Numbered from the stretch's first letter, positions 22,244 through 34,642 are shown. The stretch is DNA of 64,000 bases from Cepaea nemoralis (GCA_014155875.1 JACEFZ010017694.1:62001-126000), one strand, 5' to 3'. Translations and numbers: made by a program. The notes: generated from the sequence alone by a model not told the origin.

Positions 22244-23644
22244 AGAAAGATTCCATCCCATATTCCCAGCTACTCCGTCTTCGTCGTATCTGTCAGGATG
22301 ATAATGATAAAGCCCATGAAATACTTGACTTTTTCCGCAGATGGGCCTACCCAGAGCACATCCTGTCCACAGCTTTTTTGTCGCATAACACAGGTCTCGC
22401 GTGAACTGTCCATTGTCACGAAAACGCGACCTCCTAACATTGAACTTAACCTTATACTCACCTTTCATCCACATGCCCATGCAATCAAGCATATTTTTCT
22501 CCGACACTGTTCTATCAGGGGATCCGACGTAACCACTCGTGCGGTGTTCCCTAATGGCCCTAGTGTAATTTTCCTGCCGAAACAAGATCCTTAGGGACCA
22601 CCTTGTGCATAGTCGCCTCCCCACAGATACTTCATCTGTGGGCTACATTTAAATGCCACCGTAAGAATTGTCTAACATGACCACACGTTTTTCAGACACC
22701 GGCGATTATATTTCCCCGAGACACCTTCTCCTTGAAATATTCTTTCACTTGTACATCCCGCAATTGTATATATGTTATCATCTGCAAACGATGTGACATG
22801 AAATATATTGGTCAAATTGCTAGACGCCTTGCCGACGGCTTTAGGGAACACCTCAGAGATATTAATCAGGACGCTGACAAACATGTCCCCAACCATTTTA
22901 ATTCTTCTAACCATAATGGAGTCGACGATGTATGTGTCACTGCATTGAAACCTTGCTACTCCAACAGCTCCGTTAGGCTCAACATTGAAAGCCAATTAAT
23001 AAACTGTCTGGGATGCTTCCATCCAGCAGGTATCAATACTGTTGTGGACGCTATTGTATAACTATGCCATCTTCCCTCTATATATTCATATCCAACTGTT
23101 CACACGCCTCTATTTATTTATATTGAATTCCTTACACTGTTTATAACTATGCTGCCCTTCCTCTATATAGTCGTACTTAACTGTCTAAACACCTCTATAT
23201 ATTCATATCGGACTGTTCACGTATAATTGGCAACACACGTCCTATCTGGCCTTCTGGTAGCCTAACTATACGTCAACGTTGTAGTCGGAAGAACGCCTTT
23301 GTAAACCGGTACAAACCACAATTTCTTCTCCCACATGGGAACCAAGTAGTTGTGTTAATCTTTTTTTTTTTTTTAAATCTATTTGTGTTGTCCTGTCCTT
23401 GACAAAGATTCTTAGAATCGAAATGTCGGCCGTCTTTTGTGTTCTGTTGTAATTATTTTTTTATTTTATTATTTCATTTTATATATGTATTGATTGTTTC
23501 TGATTTTGGATAAGTCACACTTTGTTTTCACATATATATGGAGTTGTATCTGTATGATGGATGTAAGGTATTTACACTGTGTCTGTGTAAATTAGTATGT
23601 CTCTTCTTTCCGTAGGAGCTAAATATACCTAATTGTTTGCAATT
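22244..23644 (+). mobile_element. Penelope-like element, 5' truncated
   Basis: It interrupts the 51-bp array. At about 22275-22380 a frame reads LRRICQDDNDKAHEILDFF and then RRWAYPEHILSTAFLSH, typical of the region after the PLE reverse transcriptase. Next come a GIY-YIG endonuclease frame and a 3' part with a GACAAAGATTCTTAGAATCG-type segment near 23400. The RT catalytic part is missing and the surviving frame has shifts. The reciprocal site in unit 2 is uninterrupted. Confidence 0.75.
22732..23061 (+). pseudogene. GIY-YIG endonuclease domain of the Penelope-like element
   Basis: The domain shows YVIICKRCDMKYIG (the Y-V-I and Y-I-G strands), the catalytic-arginine region RRLADGFREHL, and HVPNHFNSSNH, and ends PAGINTVV. 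These match the C-terminal nuclease of Penelope, Neptune or Poseidon-type elements. It is about 110 codons, intact as a frame, but detached from its RT. Confidence 0.8.
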
Positions 23645-23828
23645 CATAGAATACCTATTAGTTCACTCATATATCGCCAGCGCGGAACTATGTCAAAATG
23701 AGTGCATATTAGTTCACTCATCTATCGCCAGGGCGGTACTGTGTCAAATAGAGTACATATTAGCTCACGCATCTGTCGCCAGAGAGGTACTAAGTCAGAG
23801 AACATATTAGTAGTAGTAGTTGTTGTTG

Positions 23829-23863
<35 letters not shown>

Positions 23864-23880
23864 GTTGCTGTTGTATTACT
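23645..23880. repeat. 51-bp minisatellite, unit 1, right part, ending in TAG/ATT microsatellite
   Basis: About three monomers pass directly into TAGTAGTAG, TTG and (ATT)n repeats at 23806-23865. The ATATTAG end of the last monomer leads into the TAG repeat, as it does in unit 2 at 54283. Confidence 0.8.
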
Positions 23881-23883
23881 ATA

Positions 23884-24103
23884 AGGTGTCTGTAAAGTCC
23901 CGCTACACTTTGTATGTAGAACAAATCTTCTGTTGATAAACCCATTCTGTTTGAAGTGCAAAGACGTACTTCAATAGACGACAGCTATTCGCTGAATATT
24001 GTCTCACGAGGGACTGTGGAACACATGTTTAAATGACATCATATACTTCATTTTCCAAATTTGTTCTACATACAAAGTGTAGTGAGACTTTATAAACACC
24101 CTG
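23884..24103. mobile_element. Tc1/mariner-like MITE (220 bp)
   Basis: Terminal inverted repeats of about 44 bp, the left containing CTACACTTTGTATGTAGAAC and the right its complement ending CACCCTG, are flanked by TA on both sides (23882-23883, 24104-24105). It is absent from unit 2 and has no coding content. The TA duplication and GGTGT termini fit non-autonomous mariner relatives. Confidence 0.75.
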
Positions 24104-24105
24104 TA

Positions 24106-25250
24106 GTAGTTGGTGTTGCAGGTGTAGTTAACCATTCATTAGAGTAAGCCTCGTTTTGCAGGTTGGGGGATATCGTCATTTCGAGATGATAGGTTCAAAT
24201 CCCAGTGGGATAACGATACTTTTCCATTTGGCTGTTGTCTAGAGTGTCTTCTAATCTGTCCTTCTTTCTTCTACGTCTGTAAGCACCAAACAATGAATGC
24301 TTCATGATTATTTGATGCAAGGAATGATGATGATGTTTATTCTAGTCATTAAGTAACACCCAGTTATGTGCACATTGATGAAAATAACGACAATGACAAT
24401 GGTTACGTTGTTTTCTAATCCTTAGTTCGTTCGATCGTTCATACGTTCTATTTGTTGATGGTTGGTGAGTTTGTGTTGAATACTCTGGAAGGCTACACTT
24501 AACTGTTAAATCAAAGCGACGGAGTTGAGACCGCCTGAGATCTGAACAAGGCTGGCATGTGATGGTGTCATGTTGGTGTAGTTACGTCTTCCTGACACAA
24601 TACTACAGGGACTGCGTAGCGAGTTCTACAAGACCTGTATCGGTCCTTCAGCGCGCCTAGACGCAGATTACAATATAGCCAGATAATCATACCGCACAGT
24701 ACATACAGAGTGGCGAGGCTTCCTCCGTAGGTTTGATATCTTTCATTGTGACAAACGGCGAAACCACTATCCAGGGAGATCACATTCTATATGGAATACA
24801 TATTGGTTTGCCCAAGTGCCGCCATTACCACCGGCCACACTAGGATATGATGTGATCTCTGCGGTGTTCACTTCAACTTGTGATTGGAGATTGGGATTTC
24901 TGACGTCAGACGTGAGATGATTAGATCATACAGACAAGTAGGGGCGGACTGGCTAGTGTGTCAGCTTACGTGATGGCAAGTGGACCATGTTGGATCCTGA
25001 TGAAGTGGACCTCTTTAAATAATAGACACATACGTTTATAATGTTAATGTCCTTTCAGCAGCTTTGTCTCCTGTCAACAAATAATGTCAGAACCAGGCCT
25101 CCAATACAAGTGTCCGTTGTCTCATGCCTAGCGAACATAGTAAACCTATAGTATACCTAGGAGCCTATTTCTGAACTTTTAGAAGTTGAGGGAAAAGATA
25201 ATACATGTGTGTGATATCCATTCACTCACAGAACAGAGAAGAGTTTAGTT
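24106..25250. other. Paralogous non-coding segment with a tRNA-like SINE relic
   Basis: It is paralogous to 54500-56210. Near 24205 a box-B-like GGTTCAAATCCC and in unit 2 GGCTCGAATCCC suggest an old tRNA-derived SINE shared by both units. No protein gene is recognised. Confidence 0.45.
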
Positions 25251-25689
25251 GTGGCGGTGACAACACCGGCCCGGATCTCAGTGTATGTCACTATATAGAT
25301 ACGTTAGGTTCGAAATCAACTTCTGTCTACCCTTCCACTAATAGTCCCCAGGACGGTGCCCGGGGGACCCTTTTCCTATGTACTCAAATACATCGAACTG
25401 ACGATACGAGAACACGAACATAACAAGCGAATCTAGAATCTGTATTAGAGATTCAGACTCTGACAAACAGACAGACAGACAAACAGGAACAGTTAGTTGG
25501 ATGAGAGTAGTCTGGCAGACAATCGCATCATCCCACCAGAGTTCTATCCGTGCATGATTGAATGTCAGTTTCTAAACACAGGTGGTATGACACAGTCACC
25601 TGATCCTCTATGATGCCTTCGGGGCCTCTGGACTTGAGCCTGGTAGGTTTCAGCTGTCACTAGACACTTGGCCTTCAGCACCATCTAGA

Positions 25690-25985
25690 TTCACAGCAAA
25701 CAGTCACTCGCCTACAGCAACCAGCAAAGTGGCAACAGCAACCAACCCACAGCAACCAGCAAAGGGCCAAGAGCAACTAGGCAACCAGCACACAGCAAAC
25801 AGCAAAGGCACACAGCAACCAGCCCACAGCAACCAGCCCACAGCAAACAGCAAAGGTCTGCAGCAACCAGGCTACAGCAACCAACAAAGGGCAAACAGCA
25901 ACCACCAACCAGCAGACAGCCAACCAGCAACAGGAATCAGCAACAGCAAAGGGCAGTCGCCCACAGCACCCAGCTAACAGCAAAG
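25690..25985. repeat. CAGCAAC-rich low-complexity tract
   Basis: About 300 bp of degenerate 7-14 bp units built on CAGCAACCAGC and CAGCAAAGG. The Q/N/P-rich and Leu/Cys-rich frames on the two strands are by-products of this composition. Confidence 0.8.
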
Positions 25986-26291
25986 GTGTTCCTGTAAGCA
26001 AGAACAGGCCAGGTGTACACATCCATCACACCCCTGAATAATACATACCACACCCATCTCAACACTGACTTCCTCTTCCTTGTGGTCAGGCCCTTTTGCT
26101 CAAACCGTATGTCTGACTCTCCAGACATGTCTCACGGACAGGTTAAGTTACAAATCCTAATAATTCTAACTTAAGTCCAGTAGCCACAAGTCTCATACCT
26201 TATAGATAGTAGATATGGTGACAGGTTCCATTCATGACGATGTCAGAATCAAATACCTCTTATGAAGATCATCAAGTATTATAGTCTAGAT

Positions 26292-26776
26292 CAGTGTTTC
26301 CCAACGTGGGGCCCACGCCCCACAGGGGGGCAATTCGACTGTTAAGGGGGGCAATTCGAAAATGGAAGAAATCGGCTGAATATAACAAAACGGGGAGACT
26401 TGAGACTGAAGTTAACTAAATTGGAACCTGACATAAGATCTCTTTGCAGCAAGCATCAAGCGCAAGGATCTCACTAAATTTAAATAATAAATAATTACTA
26501 ATAATTAAAATAATATAGAAAAATCTTTCATTAAAATTATTTTGTACTTGAATTTCAGTTCTCCATTATATGTTTTGAACATTTACTTCTGTGTTTGCTC
26601 AATAATTACCTAGTGATTACTTCCTAAAACCTATCATTCAAGTTTCTTTAGTGAACATTTCAATTTTTGAATATTAAAAATAATGTATATGTTGAGAGGG
26701 GGGCGTGGGGCGGGGGCAATATGAATTTTAGAAAGGCTTAAGTGGGGCATGGTACAAAAAAGGTTGGGAAACACTG
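26292..26776. mobile_element. hAT-type MITE (485 bp)
   Basis: Terminal inverted repeats CAGTGTTTCCCAAC and GTTGGGAAACACTG are flanked by a perfect 8-bp duplication GTCTAGAT (26284-26291 and 26777-26784). The interior is AT-rich and non-coding, with G-rich patches. It is homologous in inverse orientation to 44513-45291. Confidence 0.88.
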
Positions 26777-27001
26777 GTCTAGATCATCTTTATTAACCAC
26801 AATTAGTCTCATCAGAAAAGTAGTGAAAGCATATCAAGATACCACAGGTAAGTACTCTATGACACATCCGACGTTACTGGGAGATGCTCAGCCTGCAATG
26901 GTAACTAACCTGAAATACTGAGTTGAAGACCAGACAAACAGCAGAAGAGTTGTGTGTTCTTGTATTTGTCGCGTTTCACCTTTCTTCCTCGGATACCTAG
27001 T

Positions 27002-27007
27002 CTGGTG

Positions 27008-27039
<32 letters not shown>

Positions 27040-27062
27040 TGTGTGTTTGTGTGTATGTGTGT
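27002..27062. repeat. (GT)n/(GTGC)n microsatellite
   Basis: A run of GT with embedded GTGC units. Confidence 0.9.
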
Positions 27063-27224
27063 TGTAAACCACAACTCCATGCATAAATTCCTTTATCCAC
27101 CTAGGAATTATGTAGAGTCAAGCACTCAGAACAATCTGGTTCCGATGAAAGTATAGAGACAATAAAAAATTATATCAACCTGACAAATTGTTCCGTTGTT
27201 CTCCTAGGAAATGTTTCGTCAAAT

Positions 27225-27371
27225 AACACTGCTGAAATAACACAAGGTTACATGCGTGGAATAACACTGATGAAATAACACAAGGTTACATGCGTGGAAT
27301 AACACCGATGAAATAACACAAGGTTACATGCTTGGAATAACACTGATGAAACAACCCAAGGTTACATGCGT
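27225..27371. repeat. 38-bp tandem repeat, about 4 copies
   Basis: Monomers contain AACACTGATGAAATAACACA and GGTTACATGCGTGGAAT. Copies differ by single substitutions. Confidence 0.88.
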
Positions 27372-28225
27372 GCGTGTCTTCCCGCCACTATACTGGCCCA
27401 CGGTTAGCCCTAGTAGGTGTGAAGATATATTTTCTCCCCTTGACAACCCCAGTTAATTAACCACAGGCCCTTGTGTCAATAATCACTTCACAGCGTATAG
27501 CCTTCCTACATATCTGGGTTTTACCTTGATACGAATCGCACGTTGATTCTCGTTGATTTCCTGCCTGGTCAATACTGGACCAACCACTGAAAAACAAAAC
27601 TCAGTTAAGCGACACCAAGTATAAATGCATTACCTTTCAACTTAAGAACGCCTAGTCAACAGCCATGGATCCGATAGCTTTCCCAAAACCTCGGCTGTAG
27701 GTTTTTCTCTGGGTCCCCAAAAGATGCGACATGATACAGCTGGGCGAAGAAGCGGCCTCTTGTCTCAATGACAGACTACCTTCGCTGTAGATCAATCTCT
27801 AGCCTTTAGAAATGCATATGAATACAGCTGGCTATAGACGCGGCCTCTTGTCTCAAAGACAAACTATCGAATGGCCTCTTCGTCTCGGGTCCGGAAGTGC
27901 ACTACAATCACGGAACCCGCCGAACATCTCCGAGAATTACCTCACGAAAGTGATGGCAACTCACATTTCCCCGAGATTTCCCATAATGTGCGATTTACAA
28001 CATCAAGTATATACGCTCATTCAAAGAGTTGAGTTATGTTTCTTGGGACCAGTGAAGTTCATGATAACCCCGATACATAACTGCGTATGACCCCAGAAGA
28101 CGGTCCTAAATCTTTTTACTCGGAACTTCCCACTCACTCGCCTTAAACGGTGGCCTAGCCGCATGAACGGGGTGGGACAAAGTGTGTACTGTGTTGTCCC
28201 GTCTAAAGCCCACTTCCGTTTCGCG

Positions 28226-29985
28226 ACAGTGGCATTGGAAAGTTCGAAGACCAACGAATAAACTGTGAACATGTGTAGAGTTTCAAAGCGCATAGAATTC
28301 ATTACTAGTGTTAATCATAATCTCACATAATTCCTTTTTTGTTACACTTGCAATTTAAAGTAACAGTAAATCGTCACAGTAGCGATTACGCCACAAGAAA
28401 TAGGAAATATACAGTTTATTAGATGTAATTGTCAAATAAAGATAAGTAAAACATGAAATGCAAAAATAAAATTACACCTGGGAAATGCTGGCATATTTTG
28501 GGAATAGATGACGAAATGTGATAGTGATTGCGGTGTGACTAGAGCAGTTCAGAAACAGTCAGACATTCTACCGCACGATATGATATTTTGCTGAAGTTGG
28601 TGTCGCCAATATTATTATTTGTTATGCAGCTTTTTCAGCAGCCCACATACTATTTTCTCTGTCCCCATCTGCCACTCTTGCCTTATTATTTTCAACAACA
28701 GTATTTTTCTTTACCTTATGACTTTCATGAGTGATTCCGTGACATTTACAGCTCTCGGTACCTCAGTTTATTTTCTTCTTGGTGCACGATGTTCTCAAGC
28801 ATTCTTGTCATAAAATACATCTTCGTTGCCTCCAATCTCTTCACAATTTCATCACTCATTGTCTAGCAAAGCAACTATACAAAAGAAACGTTCAAATACA
28901 CCTGTTATGAAAACAGATTTTAGATCTTATAACATTTGTTTTTATTATTGTAATTCTAGAAAGTTATAATCATCTCCTGCTGTTATTTGATGTGTGTGAT
29001 TTACAATGCAATTTGACGTCCAGTATTTTGCCATTGCTTTCTGAATGGCCGACGCCTCATATAATTGAATTCAATACAAAGCGCTGTGCATCACATCGTC
29101 TTGCAGCTAATCTCGAACCCTGAACTGTGTATTCAGAGCGTATAAGGATGCAACCAGATCATTATTCAACATAATGGCATCATAATAACATCATGACAGC
29201 TTCCAAACACGATGACGTATACAGGACTATCTGCAGTGAACAGTTTATGACAATTAGATTTTCTGTCATTGTAGATGAATCTTTACAATGTTTGACATAT
29301 TCTAGCACAGGTGGGCAGTCCAGACACAACAGTGTTAGTTGAATGAAGTTGATTTACTCACTTGGTAAGTCTGCCTGATAATTATCCTGAAAACTAATAC
29401 TATAAAGAGCTACTGTGGTAAAGACGATGACAGATCAGACATGATCTGACAATGACAGACATGTAGTCTCCTTGTTCAGCCTCTCTCCTCTGTAACAACA
29501 ACAACAAAATCAATAACAACAACAATAAAGAAGTAGTTACGCACCGACGATCTGTGATTTCATTTTGTATCAGATACATACAATCACTATCCTCCACCAA
29601 ATCCGTGGAATCCAACCCCCAGGTAATGCTGGTGTGGAGGGAAACGAACAGAGTAACAGATCGGCTGGGTCTGTACTCTGGGTGGGGTGTTGGTGCACAG
29701 CAAGGCAGATCTGGTCAGGGCCCTTTGTAATCAAGTGAATAGTGTAGGATAACAGATAAATAATCTTGCCATGGAGAGAATGGTGCTACAGGGAGCAAGC
29801 GGAGGATCAGGTCGACCCTCAGCATTCACAGGAAAGGTCAGGCGGTCACATAATCAGACTGCATTGGATACCATTAGTATTGAGACGCTTCGTATGGTGT
29901 TGAAGTTGACCACGGTGCACATGTGGGATATCAATTTCTTGACTCAATTTTAAGTGAATATGATTTTTGAAGAATTAACAATGTT
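28226..29985. other. Paralogous non-coding segment with an old LINE relic
   Basis: It is paralogous to 56210-58140. On the minus strand near 28860-28760 the reading VKRLEATKMYFMTRMLENI resembles the C-terminal part of LINE reverse transcriptases, so this is probably a fossil LINE. AAC-rich microsatellite sequence lies at about 29490-29530. No host gene is recognised. Confidence 0.45.
29007..29110 (-). repeat. SINE S1 relic
   Basis: On the minus strand it contains GGGTTCGAGATTAG followed by CGGCCATTCAGAAAGCAATG and GCAAAATACTG, matching the S1 core. The paralogous relic is at 56922-57020, so it predates the duplication. Confidence 0.6.
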
Positions 29986-29989
29986 TCAT

Positions 29990-30100
29990 CATCACTATGC
30001 TGGTTAGCGTGGGCGGTCATGTTTCTCCATTTTACACGATCAACAGGGCCTTGGATCAGCTCTTTGTTCTTATCGCGACCATAATGTTTAATAACGTTCA
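29990..30100 (-). mobile_element. LINE 3'-end fragment
   Basis: The sequence GTGGGCGGTCATGTTTCTCC and the following 80 bp match the 3' end of the LINE copies at 31966 (minus) and 33893-33910 (plus, reversed). The paralogous fragment is at 58775-58870. Confidence 0.65.
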
Positions 30101-30146
30101 GGATGGCGTTAATATGTCAGCAAATTTTATTATGTCAGAAAATCAA

Positions 30147-30254
<108 letters not shown>

Positions 30255-30898
30255 TTCCCAAAATATGATGGAATAAACGTTATAAGTTGAACTTATTAAC
30301 TTATGTTGATTAAAGTTTAAATAACATAGAGAATTGTGTCAAAATTATTGCATCATAGGCTAATGCGTTGCAGACGACCATTGAATCCAATGACCAGATC
30401 TTTACCAAATAAAGTCCTTCGATGGCGCTGATGAGTTCACTATACAGTGCTTCTGTAAACTGATTGTTCGAAAGTTTCAAGTTCTCCGCCAGCCTTGATC
30501 CCTCAACTGTCCTAGTCAGGCTGGTCGTGATATTCGACTACCAGTGTATTTGTTCTGAGCTGTTGTATTGACAATGCTAGCGCACGAGACTACATTCCCT
30601 CGGGTATGTTTGGTTACACATAATTCATTGAGCGTCTTTACAATTATGGGAATAGCACCATGTTTCCAGAACGCCTCCAATCGCGTACAATACTCCTTTT
30701 GCTAATTTTATATTTCTTCAATGCATATATCGGTAATCTCAGACAGAAGGCCACGAACTAGAATGAAAGTTTTGCAGAAACGTTGTCAATAAAGCAGTTT
30801 TGCACTGACACACATATCAACAGTTCACACTGACCTCAAATCTGCAAATCATTACGGAAATGAATGTTTATTTGTTATCTAATCAGCAGGGAATCGTG

Positions 30899-30958
30899 TA
30901 TATAAGGACGACTGTACTGTTACTTCTGCCAGAGACAACAGTTCTGCAAAACAACAAG
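30899..30958 (+). promoter_or_regulatory. Putative promoter and untranslated first exon of LRR copy 2
   Basis: A TATA box (TATATAAGG, 30899-30907) is followed about 50 bp later by AACAACAAG and a consensus donor GTGAGT at 30959. The stretch has no ATG. It fits a short 5' UTR exon spliced to the signal-peptide exon at about 35028, whose acceptor (AG at 35026-35027) is plausible but has a weak pyrimidine tract. It lies between unit 1 and the unit-2 coding exons. The link to the gene is inference. Confidence 0.4.
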
Positions 30959-30960
30959 GT

Positions 30961-31934
30961 GAGTGACATTGTATTGACTAAATTCGACTTTCAATAGTTC
31001 ATCGCTATCACGTGTCATCTCCACAGTGAAGGGTGGCAGGTAATTCATGTCTATCCATTTCTGCACTGAGCCATCACTGTACATTCTGCAAATCTATATC
31101 CTGACTACATCTTGGAATCAACGACTGGCAAGAGAAGGTCAACCAGAGAGACGAATGGAGACGGATTGTATCTGCAGCAAAGAAACTCAATGGCTCGGAA
31201 CGCTGAAGAAGAAGAAGATATCTTGATGTTATTTGTTCATGTATATCTTTGTCTCCCTCTAAGTCTTTGGCCCTCAATTTTTACGCAAATTATAGTCATG
31301 GTGAGATCGATATGTCATTTGATGTCACCAAAGTACGATGTCTTTTTCGGGGATATTTCCTTCAGTTGCGCACTGTTATACTGAGTTGTTCTTGATCATC
31401 CGTGTGTGCCTTCTGTACAAACAATAACTTTGTTCCAGATTTATGACAAACCAATGTTCACACGCCTCAATGTTACGGTTCATCGTTTAGTCAAGTTCGT
31501 TGTTTCCGCTCAGTACACTACTGTTAACAGATGTAAAGATAATCTACATTTCTACGCCCCTTATGTTTACAATCACTTGTTGATTACTTCTAGTGATAAC
31601 ATCTCAGCCGCGTAGCAACCACGACAGGAGCCTTCCGATCGTCAGAAGTTGTCCCTCTTGCTAGAATAGTTTGGCCCTTTACCTGCACTACACTCTGTGG
31701 GGGTAGGTCCACTCGGGTCATGACTCCGTTTTTCTTTCTCCTGCTTGCGTTCGTACCGTTTCGAGACGTCAGGTTCGCGTGTCTACTCGTCACACAAATG
31801 CGCATCATACTACCCTGCCCTCGGGGAGGAGAACATCGTGCACACGGAGCTTCGTGCACTCAGACATATGCCTCACCTACGTAATTCCCTAATCTCTTTA
31901 GTACAAGTAAAGGAGCTTTTCAAGCCTAAATGTG
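30961..31934. other. No gene recognised (probable intron 1 of LRR copy 2)
   Basis: Short frames at 31406-31615 and 31590-31859 have no recognisable domain. No RNA gene is seen. Confidence 0.4.
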
Positions 31935-32525
31935 TAATGGGTCTATGGTCATCCATCCTGTGCCATGCCAATAAGCGTGGGCGGTCATGTTTCGCCATTT
32001 CACTAGATCACCAGAGTCGTAGATCAGCTCAGTGTTTTTGTCTCGACCATACCACGTGGCCAAACCATCAACATATTTATCTCTCCGCCTTACCCTTGTT
32101 CTCTTCCCCTCTAAGTTCTCTAATTTATTTAGTCTCATAACGTAGCCAAAAATGTAACTGTCAACTTATAATTTCTCTAATCTGTTTACGGTTTTCATGT
32201 GTTTCTTGTTGGACTTGGTGATTGGTTTTTCTGTCTTCCCATGGTATTCTTTGCATTTTCCTCAGAAACCAAATTTCTTTAACAATCAGATGTTTTTCAG
32301 CTTGTTTGCTCATTGTCCATGTTTCACATCCATACAAAAGTACAGGTTCTATGTAGCACCTCAACATTCTTTTTCTCGTTGCAAATCACATCTATTTATT
32401 GGTGAATATGTCTTTTTAATCTTTAAAAAGGTTACATTCGCTATGGCGATTCTTGTTCTAATCTATTCAAGGCATCATCCATCTTATGTTATGACTGTTC
32501 CAAGATAATTGTACCAATTCACTTG
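31935..32525 (-). mobile_element. LINE 3' fragment
   Basis: The minus strand reads the C-terminal part of a LINE polyprotein: CYIEPVLLYGCETWTMS, then KQAEKHLIVKEIWFLRKMQR, then LNKLENLEGKRTRVRRRDK, WYGRDKNTELIYDSG and the 3' end. It is the same family as the copy at 33335-33945 and stands in opposite orientation to it. Confidence 0.8.
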
Positions 32526-32579
32526 TTTTAGAATATCCCAATTTACTTGTATATTCTTACATTGTGGTATTTTCTTCTG

Positions 32580-33945
32580 CTGAATACTATATATGATACT
32601 GGAAATATAAATAACAAATTATGTAACTCTGTGTTTATTGCAATCCCAAAGAAATCGGAAGCCTTGGAATGTGATCAACATCGAACAGTTAGTATATTGA
32701 GTCACATCACGACAATTTTGTTAAGAATTACAATGCAAAGAATTAGGAAGAAAATTCAACCTGAAATTGGAAAAGAGTTTTGTGGGTTTGTAGAAGGCAA
32801 GGGTACAGTAAATACTGAGAACATTACTTGAACGTTCTCTAGAAGTAAACAAAGACCTACACCATTGCTTCATTGACAACACAAAGGCTTTCGATAAAGT
32901 GAGACATGTCGACATGATAAGGATGCTTGTATATCTACAAATTGATGGGAATGACCTTAGGCTTGTAAAAACAATTATTTGAATCAACAAGCTGCCATCA
33001 GAATTGATAATGAATTAGATCAAATATCAGCCAATAAGAGAGGTGTGATATAGAGATGTGCAATGTCTCCAGATCAGTGAAAATCTTTTTCAGAAATATT
33101 GAAGATATGGAAGGAATCATCATTGGGGAACGATACATCAATAAGATTAGATTTGCAAATGATACAGTCTTGATTGCAGACAATGAACAGGGCCTGCAAC
33201 ATTTAATAGATGCGGTTGTTGCTCATGGTGAACATCTAGGGTTAGAATTGAATTGTAAGAAGACACAGATTATGGTCGTCACTGGGCAGAAGGAAATGCC
33301 ACAATGTAATATACAAGTAAATGGGCATGTTCTTACACAAGTGACTCGGTACAATTATCTCGGAACAGTCATAACATTTGATGGGAGATGCCTTGAAGAA
33401 ATTAGAACAAGAATCGTCATTGCGAAGGTAGCCTTTAGCAAGATGAAAACCATACTGACCAATAAAAAGATATCAATTGAACCGAGAAAAAGAGTGTTGA
33501 ATTGCTACACAGAACCTGTACTTGTGTATGGATGTGAAGCGTGGATAATGAGCAGACACGCTGAGAAACATCTGATGGCTGTGGAAATGCGGTTTATGAG
33601 GAAACTGCAAAGAATACCATGGACAGACAGAAACACCAATGAACAAGTCCTTCAAGAAACAAATGAAGATCGTAAACTGATTAGAGACATTAGACGTAGA
33701 CGGTCAAATCTTTTTGAGCATGTTATGAGAAGAAATAAATTGGAGATCCTGGTGACAACTGGCAAGATCGAAGCGAAGAGACCAAGGGGAAGACCTAGAA
33801 GTAAATGCCAGCATGGTTTGTCCACGTGGCATGCTCGAGACAGAAACAGGGATCTCATCCACGACTCTGGTGATCGAGTGAGATGACAAGACATGACCGC
33901 CCACGATTATTGGCATGGCACATGGTGGATGGGTTTCCTTCATCC
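32580..33945 (+). mobile_element. LINE reverse transcriptase fragment and 3' end
   Basis: From 32622 a frame reads IPKKSEALECDQHRTVSI, then MQRIRKKIQPEIGKEFCGF (RT motifs 2-3). After frameshifts the frame at 33056-33886 gives INKIRFANDTVLIADNEQ (the FADD box with D changed to N), LELNCKKTQIMVV, NYLGTVITFDG, EPVLVYGCEAW and a basic C-terminus. The catalytic Asp change and shifts make it dead. The clade is that of the widespread endonuclease/RT LINEs sometimes misannotated as craniofacial development protein 2. Confidence 0.82.
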
Positions 33946-33949
33946 TAGT

Positions 33950-34260
33950 GACAAGCATAATCTGTGTCTTCTTGCAGTTTAATTCTAAATCTAGTTGTCA
34001 ATGTGTGCATCTTCTAAAAACTGTACATCCTGCTCATTGTCTGCAATTAATACGGTATCTGCATATTTAATGTTATTGATGTTACGTCCCCAAGTGATGA
34101 TTTCTTTCATATCTTCTACATTTCTGACAATATTTTCACTGTACATGTAAATACGATATGGAGACATTACATATAACTCTCTCACACCTCTTTTAAAAGG
34201 CTGATATTGACCTACTTCATTATCAATCTCTCTGGTAGCTCTATCTATATGCAGCTTGCC
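33950..34260 (-). mobile_element. LINE RT fragment, opposite orientation
   Basis: The minus strand reads VGQYQPFKRGVRELYVMSPY, then SENIVRNVEDMKEII and NIKYADTVLIADNEQD, homologous to 33070-33190. A base is lost at the YADD box. It abuts the 3' end of the plus-strand copy. Confidence 0.75.
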
Positions 34261-34642
34261 TTCATTCTGTAAAGTACTTGACGCACAATGGGTGATGCGG
34301 GTGAATATAAGACCGTCCGCCTTTACTTTTAGGAACATGTCTGTTAGACCACTTTTGTATTCTCGTTGGTAAGCTGGATTCGTGCACTGTGAGAGGCCAT
34401 GAATCCTTAGGGAAGAGTTGTGTGAGAGATGATCTACCACCCATCCCCTCCAAGAGAAAAATAAAGTACAAAAGAATATTAGTAATGAATACATAATGAT
34501 CATATGTAGTAGATTTTGCGGACAGCGTAACACGGGCACAAGACATTGTGTTGGGAAATAAAGATGGTCCGCATGTAACTGAGCATATCACTCATGGATT
34601 CTCGAGTTGTCTGTAACATTATTGGGCTAGCACTTTACATAT

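Larger units (their letters stand above)
25251..28225. other. Unit-1-specific 3-kb block
   Basis: In unit 2 the flanking sequences join directly at about 56205-56215. This block was therefore gained in unit 1 or lost from unit 2. It holds the low-complexity tract, the MITE and the tandem repeats listed separately. An imperfect tandem duplication of about 95 bp lies near 27725-27870. No gene is recognised. Confidence 0.6.

Noticed and set aside
25729..26022. Gln/Asn/Pro-rich and Cys/Leu-rich proteins
   Set aside because: Both come from the same degenerate CAGCAAC repeat on opposite strands.
31590..31859. Minus-strand frame of 89 codons that might be a gag or protease piece
   Set aside because: No zinc knuckle or DSG/DTG motif could be found.
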